From: Bolinopsis microptera
Lineage: Eukaryota; Ctenophora; Tentaculata; Lobata; Bolinopsidae
Direction: 5' to 3'
Assembly (NCBI RefSeq): GCF_026151205.1
Contig: NC_087079.1
Coordinates: 10,098,635-10,158,634, forward strand
Length of the DNA: 60,000 nt
A model generated the notes under the pieces. It saw only the letters and a list, made by a program, of their open reading frames with translations. It did no database searches and was not told where the DNA came from. The stretch's first letter is position 1; the number at the start of each line of letters is the position of its first letter. Shown here in pieces: positions 51,597 to 60,000 of this stretch. The position numbers and the translations under genes are program-made.

Positions 51597-54500
51597 ATGG
51601 GTGATATTTTTATGGCCTGTAAACAAGGGGATCTGACAAGGATTAAAATACTGGTTGAAGAAATGATGTGCGATGTGAATGTGACAGACAAATGGAATTC
51701 TACTCCGCTGTGCGTTTTGTAACTGCATGGAAATTTAAATCAAAATTTCATTTTTGTTCCGGCTATTTACAATAAATTTCTTCTTAAATGATATTCTATT
51801 ATGATTATCTTCAGCTGAGTTTTCACTGATTTTTTATTGGCTGTACCTTTCACTGAAATTTTTTTTCAGATAAATTTGTTTCAGTGGTCCATGGGATGCA
51901 ACCTGTCAATTATTTTGAAATGAACGATGATTTTAATAAGCAAATATTTGTTTCAGATATTACGCTTGCCTTTCGGGTTATGAAGATATTGTTGTCTACT
52001 TACTGCAGTCCGGTGCTACCTATGATCATTGCAAGTTTTCTGGGGAGCGATGCATGAACTGTGCTTTAACTGACAAGACCCGCCGCATTCTACGCAATCC
52101 CCCTGAGCAGAAAACCTCCCAAAGCGCCCATTTCAGAGACACTATGGAATTGTAAGTTAAACCATTACAGTATCTTTCAAAATAAACAAGGTCAACGATA
52201 AGACTCAGTAGAATCTTCTTACAGAATAAATGTTAAACATTAATTTTGAATTTAAAGACGATATTGAAAATAATGATTGCTTCAGAATGTTTAGTGATGC
52301 ATATCAGAATTACAGCGATGTTTGCTTGGTTATTGGACCGGAAAATCACAAGATCTACGCCCACAAACTTGTCCTCTTCAAACAGAGTCCATACTTTTCT
52401 CACTCCTTACTGGGACCTAACAGAGGCAAAGACTTTATCTACTTCAAAAATTACAAGGTCAGTAGCGTCAGTTGGTTAGTGTAACTTATGGATAACTTCT
52501 GGATACAATAGCATCTTCCTGGGATCAAACAATTTCGATCTTTCCTACCATCTAGCTGTAATGTAGACTTTAGTGTTGTGAAACAGTTATTATAGTTTGT
52601 CATGTGCATGTCTCCACGTCTGTTGGCTGACGTGATGGAGAGAGGAAAATGTTTTGTGATTTATATTAGTAATTGGGCGAGTTATTACCATGTTTATTTT
52701 GTGTTTAAACCCTTACTAGCTCGCTTCTTATTTCACCATCAAATATATTTCCTGTAATTTTTTATTGTCACGTACAGAACGATGTATCTGGAAGATGCTA
52801 TTAATGTTTTTAAGTAGCTTCAATGAGGGGTGAAAGAATTTGAAATATGTGGTAAGATACACGAAGTGTACCTCATTGCTTTCTTTACCGTTTATATTGA
52901 AGCGTGTATTAAAGTAAGAAATAAGTCTAAGTGTAGATCTTATGAAATCGCAACGCTGCGTCTTACCTATAATTCATGTCAGATTCATTGTGATCATAGT
53001 TAGCACGTGTTCTGAGGTATAAAACGTAATATCCTGAAGAAGGCGAGTGACTGCTTCTTTAAGTAACCTTTGAGTAGCACTTTCTCTCCGGTTTGGTCAC
53101 TTTATATTGTGTAACAAAATCGCATTAAAATTCATCTGATGATCAGTGAAATGTTTGATCTAAGTTTTCTATTAGTTTGTAGTAATAAAAAAAATCATCA
53201 CAAGTGCACCACTTTTACTTTTGACTGTCTGCAGGGAGACAGTATTTCTGTACTACTGTAATAATAGAATCTGTTTCCTACACTAGTTAGCTGTTGTAGT
53301 CACGTGATATACTCACCTCGCTAATATATTATGACTATATGTAGACTGTAGAGCCACATATTGGCACAGATAATATCGAATACTACAGCGTGCTGCAGCA
53401 GGCACACGCACAACATCATGTCTTATTTATAATGTATTATATTATGTCAGATTACAGTGTACATACCACACAATTATGTGTGTAATTGTAATGGGATTTA
53501 GACATTTTCATTGATCTAATCTATCAGCCATGTATAACCATTAACCAATTATATGTTTTAGCTAAATCAATATTGTTGAAAATTAAATCTAAAACGTCGA
53601 TTATGGGAGCTATCCCTATATTTGTCTATATTTGTATAACAAGTATATTGACGTAGTGGATGGTTGAGGGGGTTTCAAGCACAGGTCACTCTCAAATCCT
53701 AAAGATAAGCAGTGGCCTTCGGCACTTGAAACCTCTTCAAACCTCCCCTGATTTATTTATTATTGATATTGTTTGATTGTGCCGTAAAAATAAATATTTG
53801 TTTTATTAAAATATTTGTTTTATTTACAATTTAACAAATATTGCTCCTTCATAAACACTTTTATATTCAGGAGAGTTCGGTTGAAGCATGGGTACAAGTG
53901 CTAAAGTACATGTACACACAACGACTCAGTATTGGGAAATACAAGCACCTTTACAAAAACATACTTCATCTATCCAGACGACTTGGGCTGCAGGAACTGA
54001 CCTCGAACTTGCGTGCTGTTTGCAATAAACGTAAGCCATTCAGTATGGTTGCAATTATCATTAACTGTGATTTACTGGGAGTTTCTTAGTTTCTAAAAAG
54101 ATTTTTTTGCATAAAATATAAAACCCCTATTACCAGGGATTGTAAAAGTTTATTTAAACGGGATTTGATGATTGATAGAGGAGATCACAGTTACCACATT
54201 CTCTCTCGAATTGCTTTCTTGAATTGATTAGATAGCTTGTTATTGTATCTGATAATTAAGTTTAGTTGCTTAAATAATAAATACAACAAACGCGCTTCCC
54301 TGTGGAATGTTTGCTGATTCTGAACACCGTACTAAGTTGAAGTACCGTGTTGTACAGTAATAACTTAGTCAGTTTACTTACTTGGCACAGTAACAGGAAG
54401 CTTGTGGTGAGCCTGCCAAAACAAGCCCACAAAGCGAAGCTGTACAGTGTAAATATATCTCTTAGTTATTACTTATAACATTGAAGAATATATTATAAAT

Positions 54501-57500
54501 ATGATAAGTAAGTTACATATATGTTTAATAACCTGAATGTTAAAACTTCAAAAATTTTGGTTACATTAACTTCTGAAAATTTTTATACAACTACAAGCCT
54601 ATTACTCTATTAATAACCGGAAAGAATTGTTAAATTGTTGAATTGTTTACATGACGATCAATGAATTATAATATAGAATTTTCTAGAATACTTAATAGTT
54701 TTCACACTTAAACTAAGTTTTACCGAGTAAGGTTTAAAGTACTGCCAATTTTAAAACTATGAGTTCTCTAATAAGCTAATATCATAATAGCACAAATATA
54801 ATGCTAGCCAAGCATTATAATACCAACATATCATTATAACTTTAAACGTTTAAGCAGATATTGACATTTCAATGTAAGATATGGCAACTTTCCAGGAATT
54901 TGTTTGTTGTAAAATTGAATCTGTGAGAAATATCAAATACTTAGACCCTACTCCCAAGTATGAAGTTCAAAAAATGATTTAACTTTTAAAGAGTTAAAAT
55001 CCTTATTAATCATGCATGGCATGCACTGTGTTTTATTTTTCACTATTTTTGACTCTTGACTATCATCTCCACTTTCAGTTCACAAAAAATACCCTGAGAA
55101 GATAATGATCGAAACAGAAACTTGTACCTACCCCGACATAGCCGAGATAGCTATATCTGATCTTAGATCTGAGGTATTGCTATCTTGTTTTTATAATTTT
55201 AAATCTAAAGATATCATACATTTCGATTGTTAAATGAAGTCATTGACATTACTAGATAGATTCTTAATTATATTAATTTACAGGGCAGAATAGAACGACA
55301 ATACTATTCGGATCTATGTTTCATCGTGCAGACAAATCGCTTCTATTGCCACAAGGTAAGGAAATTCATGGCAGTTGAATTTTCATTGCATTTGCATGTT
55401 ACTTTTTAAACTAAGAAATAGTGCACATTCTGAATACCATAGTTTATTTGTTGTTCACTTCAAACGTCGAACTCTTCATTCGATCTGCCTGATTGTAAAT
55501 CTGTATTGCATCTCATAATTATAAACGTACCGGCTATCATTGTCATGGGCCAATTTGTCGTTTAATGTTGACATGCTAATCGTTATCTTATATGGTATAC
55601 TTTTTTTCTTGGAGCATCACAGAAATCTGATTTTCACGTGCTCCCAGGAGTTGTTTTCTATTTTTAGCCAAACATTTTTTAATAATTTGATATCTAAAGT
55701 TGTGCGCGCTCAACGTTAGCAGCTAGTAATTGAGAGTTTGAGCCGCGCATTATTATTCATCTTTTGGAAATTCGCCAACTTTGAATTTGCTATTCCATCT
55801 AACTTGGAGCATTCCATTTAAAACTCAATTTTCATTATTCTTGAGTAGCACACCTGATCTAATGCGGTTTCAGGGGTTTGTGGTGGCACACAGTCCTTAT
55901 TTTGCAGCATTGTTGGATACCAACCAGTTCAGAGAGGTTACAACATCAAACAGAGGGAAATTAACCTTCATAACGCTGAGTAACGTTTTAGCTGAAACGT
56001 TCGCATTACTCCTCAAATTTATCTACACTGGCTCTACAGAGGTGTGTATACATCTTACCGACTTAATAAGTTGTTCCATCCGCGGATATTCCGCCTAAAT
56101 GATACTATTGTCCCACACGGCACACCTGGAGGCTGGACCAATATTAGCATGTTCATTAGACAGATCAGGGAGGTCTGATATAACTATAACCAAAATCTGG
56201 ATACGGTAATACGTGAGTCGTGAACGATCGCAAGTTCACTGAACTTGAAGTTCAGATAGATCCGATTTGGACGATTTATTTGACAATTAATCACCATTTA
56301 TTATTACAGATAGTTCCAGAGACATTACAAGACCTGCTATTCTACTCAGATCATTACATGATACACGGGTTAAAGTTAGGTTGTGGTGATCTCTTAGCTA
56401 CACAGCTGAACACTGTAAATGCGGTGCAGACTCTGTCTCTCGCCAGATTGCTCATGATGTCCAAACTCCAGCATGCTGCCCTCAAGTTTATTGCTTATAA
56501 CTTCGAGAATGTAAGTTCAATAATCAGTTTCCGGATGTGGAACAAACGCGTACATTTAACATGCACAACGGAAATACTTCATCAAAAAGTTTTAACTCTT
56601 CCAGTTTCATTTTCTTTATGTATTTTACTTTCTGTATAGATTTTTAAAGAAACAAATTTAGAAAAATTAATAAATAAACCGAATTGTGTGGTCCTTCCAA
56701 TCTACATTCTTTTGTTTCATAAACATGCAAGTGATTAATGTAGGGAAGATCATGGGTAATTTTTCAAGCAACGTAATTATCCACGGTCAAATTTTACTGG
56801 TCGGGTATTTAATAAAAATATATGCATATGTATTCTAGTTACCCGTCAAATCAAATTTCATGATAGTACTATGTACCAAACATAGCCTCATAATCATGCG
56901 ATATATCACTGGTATGTTTTGCTTAATAAGTGACCGGTGTGGTGGTAGAGCTCAGTAAGTAGAGCAATGGTGGGAACAAGCCCGGACTCCGGTTAACAAG
57001 ATCAGCATATAGATTAAAATGCAAACTCAATACTTCAAACTACTATTTCAAACTACTAAACTGAGTATTTCAAACTGAGTATCTGTAAAAACACGTCAGA
57101 TAGTGGAGAAGGAGGAGCTGTCTAAGATCATGGTGCTGGACGAGCAGACAAACCGGACAAACAGACTGGTAAGAATCAGTGAGAGCTCCGTTGACAGTCT
57201 GGATGAGGTGGAGAATGAACTTGATGAGGAACAACCCAGTGATTACAAGGTATTTTACCGCTGATCACGTGTGATTACAAGGTATTTTACCGCTCACGTG
57301 TGATTACAAGGTATTTTACCGCTCACGTGTGATTACAAGGTATTTTACCGCTCACGCGTGATCACAAGGTATTTTACCGCTCACGTGTGATTACAAGGTA
57401 TTTTACCGCTCACTTGTGATTACAAGGTATTTTACCGCTCACGTGTGATTACAAGGTATTTTACCGCTAACGTGTGATTACAAGGTATTTTACCGCTCAC

Positions 57501-57820
57501 TTGTGATTACAGTCACGGTATTTTACTGCTCACGTGTGTATTTTATTGCAAATTAACTTAACTTATTCAGATATACTTGTCTCCGGTATTTTTATCTGCT
57601 TCATCTCTGATTTAATTTAATCCGTTAGGATCTCAATATCTAACTTATTGTAAAGGAGTGTGTCCTTCAGGATGCAGGAGTTGACGTACAGTTGGATCTA
57701 CGTTTGTACTTCAGGGAAATTACCAACAAACAGAGACACTCAGTTGAGGCCCAGAATAGGGAAGAGAAATGCGTCAGAGAACTCCAGGTCATGCTTTGTA
57801 GTCATGGAAACGCAATGTAA
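51597..57820 (+). CDS. ABTB1: ABTB1-like ankyrin-repeat and double BTB/POZ protein, complete
   Basis: Ten exons: 51597-51709, 51957-52151, 52286-52457, 53871-54030, 55079-55173, 55284-55355, 55874-56041, 56310-56510, 57100-57249, 57671-57820. All phases agree and give 491 residues (human about 478). The N-terminus (CKQGDLTRIKILVEEM, DKWNSTPL, YYACLSGYEDIVVYLL) forms ankyrin repeats. BTB 1 is YSDVCLVIG..IYAHKLVLFKQSPYF with VLKYMYTQRLSIG. BTB 2 is SDLCFIVQTNRFYCHK, GFVVAHSPYFAALLD and LLLKFIYTGSTE, followed by a BACK-like helical part (YMIHGLKLGCGDLLATQLN) and an acidic segment. ABTB1 (BPOZ) is linked to cullin-3 ubiquitin ligase function and eEF1A turnover. The start was chosen because the protein begins with M-G-D-I-F just before the first repeat, like the family. 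The exon 3 acceptor (52286) was fixed by phase, because the stronger upstream CAG (52222-52224) leads to a stop. Confidence 0.93.
57234..57530 (+). repeat. 29-bp minisatellite built from a splice donor
   Basis: Nine copies of CAAGGTATTTTACCGCT with spacer TCACGTGTGATTA, period about 29 bp, plus one degenerate copy. The first copy contains the end of ABTB1 exon 9 and its donor (ACAAG|GTATTT at 57249/57250), so every copy repeats an identical candidate 5' splice site. Confidence 0.93.
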
Positions 57821-60000
57821 CGATAGCAACACCTGATGGCGGTGTAAACTGTAAACTGGTTGTCAGACATCTGTGGGCAGATAGAATGCTACCCGTATCT
57901 TTTTTTGTGATTTATAACAAGAATCAGTGTTGTTATCTATTATCTAACTTTTTCCTAAGACTTTGATCTTTTACTCTTAACAAGGCGAGGATTGGTGACA
58001 ATAATTTCATCTGACTGTCACAAGGGGAAAGATTATTAAAACTGAAATATTTTGCTGTGTTAAATAAATAATGATTTGAAAGCAATTGTATGGTGTATTT
58101 ATTTTAAAAGCAAACATTTTTTCAATAACCCTTGTCACGTGTGTCAATTTTGGCGACATTATGTATGTCGATGATCAAAACAGATTTTAATTTCGTGAAA
58201 CTATTTTAATTTTGTTAAATATATCTTTATCAGTTTATTCTTTTCTACCAAACAGCATTTCGATCTGTAAATTTTCTGTAAATAAGATTTCAGAATATCA
58301 GGATATTATTGATATTATTGATATTTATTTCTACAATTTCTTTCGATACTATTAACATTTTTGTGATTCCTTTGTAAGTAAGCCGGTAAGCGAGCGCGGA
58401 TTTCTTTTCAGTTCCTAAGGTTACAGCATGACATTGATAAAGCAGGAAAATGTTAATATATTCAACAACAATCACATCGTTACATTACATGCTGCAGATT
58501 ATACCGAATATCCTACTGCATATTCTTAAATATGAGCATGTCACGTGATAGTTAAGGCAATAATTTTAACTCCATATCAGCATGCAACCGTGAACCGACC
58601 AGAGTGACTGATACTGATATTTCGATCTCGCCGATCTAAAGTGGTTGCGAGAAGCGGTGATGCTCAGTCTAGTTGCTTCTCGTATTGCGGTCATTCCAAA
58701 GTCGTGGAAAAGTGAAAAGGAGATAAACTCATTTAAGTTTAACGTATTTAATATGCAATTCGTTTGTTCTTCGTTATAACATTACTTCTGTTCACAAAGT
58801 TGCAATAAGCAGAGGATGACTTTCATGACTTTCATTCACTCTTTTTCAGGATTGTTCACATATTATGTAAGCCATCTTTTGGTAATTTTAGGTAACCCTC
58901 TCCCCTCCGTATTGCTACACGTTAATTGTATTTGTATACCTCTTAATATCTTATGAATGGCCTCGCAAAAAGGGGTTTACAACGTGTATCAACCTCTGTA
59001 AACCACTTTACTCTCAGCTACTGTGTAGAAATTACACGTAACATTTTCCGAATCTGATCACTCTATATACGCCTGTAGTATGAATATAAGTAAACGAGGT
59101 CGTGACCTAAACGAATTTACCCAAACATCTGCTAAAATCCTGATCTCAGAGTGGAAATATTCAACTTTCTTATATGGGCATTTCACGTGATCGAAATTTC
59201 ACAGCATCCCGAGGAAAATCAATGTAGCGCTGTGGAGACTCCTGAATCCTGATACTCGATTAACAAATCTAAATTAACAATCTAGGTAATTGCAAGATTG
59301 ATCTTTGTGAGATTAGATTAGCCTCTCGGGAACTAGCAAGAACCTTAACGCCTTAAAACCATATCCAATACCGTTCCACTTCAAGTCCGGGCTAGTTTTT
59401 TCGCTTTTATAATTTGTTGGGTATTTCCTTTGAAGTTATCTGGGTTGATAAGACTTGGTGAATGATGAAGTGGGATGATTTTAAATTTAATTAAAGGTGT
59501 CTAATCGATTAATTACCATATTTAACTTGTACTTGTCTTTTGGCAAGCCACAAACATCATGGGCTATCTCATTCTCATGGTCGATAAAGTAAACTTTTAA
59601 AGGTTTTAAAGATCTCGCGACAAGTTCACATATGGTAAATTTTGAATTTAGATAAAGATCAAATTCCTGAGTTGCACCAATGTTAAAGTAATCTAAAACA
59701 AATGTCGAAGTCTTTGTGGTGGCGAAAAGTTTCGAGTAAAACTCCGTGTCCTGTCATGTCAAAAATAATTGATCACTCTATTTAGAACCTTTCACAAACC
59801 ACAATTTTATATTGGAACATTCTAGAAACCACTGCGCTGGAGTTAGCTGTGAAACTAGACAGCTAAGCTTTATACAGTGGTTAAGCTATGAGTATTGAGT
59901 ATATATCGGTGACTCACAACCTTCGAATTTCAGAACCTTCCATGTCAAACTTGCTACTAATAAACTCGGCTTATAGTTATACTCTTTCTATATTTGGTGC
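57821..60000. other. 3' flank of ABTB1 and intergenic sequence
   Basis: An AATAAA poly(A) signal lies at 58063-58068, 243 nt past the stop. Beyond that I see no exon, RNA gene or mobile element. TCACGTGA occurs at 58541-58548 and 59183-59190. Confidence 0.5.
58063..58068 (+). terminator. poly(A) signal AATAAA for ABTB1
   Basis: This is the first AATAAA downstream of the ABTB1 stop codon, at a suitable distance. Confidence 0.5.

Noticed and set aside
56936-57005. tRNA-like or tRNA-derived SINE sequence (GGTAGAGCTCAGTAAGTAGA)
   Set aside because: An A-box-like stretch is present, but the B-box is poor and no cloverleaf closes; too weak to call.

Overview
The window looks like nuclear DNA of an invertebrate metazoan: AT-rich, with many short exons bounded by GT/AG introns, animal-type genes, TTAGGG-type interstitial repeats, and abundant non-LTR retrotransposons (LINEs), MITE-like insertions and satellites. 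The species cannot be named from the sequence alone.

Host genes. (1) 558-722 (+): last exon of an unrecognised gene. (2) 5704-5919 (-): one exon resembling the cytoplasmic domain of an SLC4A11-like transporter. (3) 6512-6721 (-): possible first exon of a secreted His-rich peptide. (4) 12065-14335 (+): the six 3'-terminal exons of pyruvate carboxylase, ending with the biotin-carrier domain. (5) 16718-35970 (-), convergent with pyruvate carboxylase: at least 18 exons of a Sec23/Sec24-like protein (zinc finger, trunk, beta, helical and gelsolin-like regions), with a duplicated candidate last exon at 17421-17499. (6) 51597-57820 (+): a complete ten-exon ABTB1-like gene (ankyrin repeats plus two BTB domains, 491 residues).

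Mobile DNA. 6786-11210 is a LINE split by a 1.3-kb G/C-tipped element at 8861-10184 with an 8-bp target duplication. 23440-28130 (-) is a nearly intact two-ORF CR1/L2-like LINE inside an intron of the Sec23/24-like gene. 44721-49260 (+) is a related LINE carrying a 287-bp TTAA insertion and further breaks. 40770-44000 (-) is an internally deleted LINE whose intact first ORF combines an AlkB-type 2-oxoglutarate/Fe(II) oxygenase with an SGNH esterase. LINE debris lies at 1395-1585, 20175-20310, 36630-37610 and 37931-38960. A 730-bp foldback element with TTAA target sites (21947-22676), an older relative (32085-32610) and a hAT-type MITE (50544-50832) are also present.

The strongest new observations are: the AlkB-esterase retrotransposon protein; an identical in-phase A_AAA_AAC slippery heptamer joining ORF1 to an ATG-less ORF2 in two separate LINEs, which predicts -1 frameshifting; the duplicated terminal exon; and two minisatellites grown from splice junctions, so that the splice site itself is repeated. 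All calls come from reading the sequence. No database search was run, and family names rest on motif recognition.
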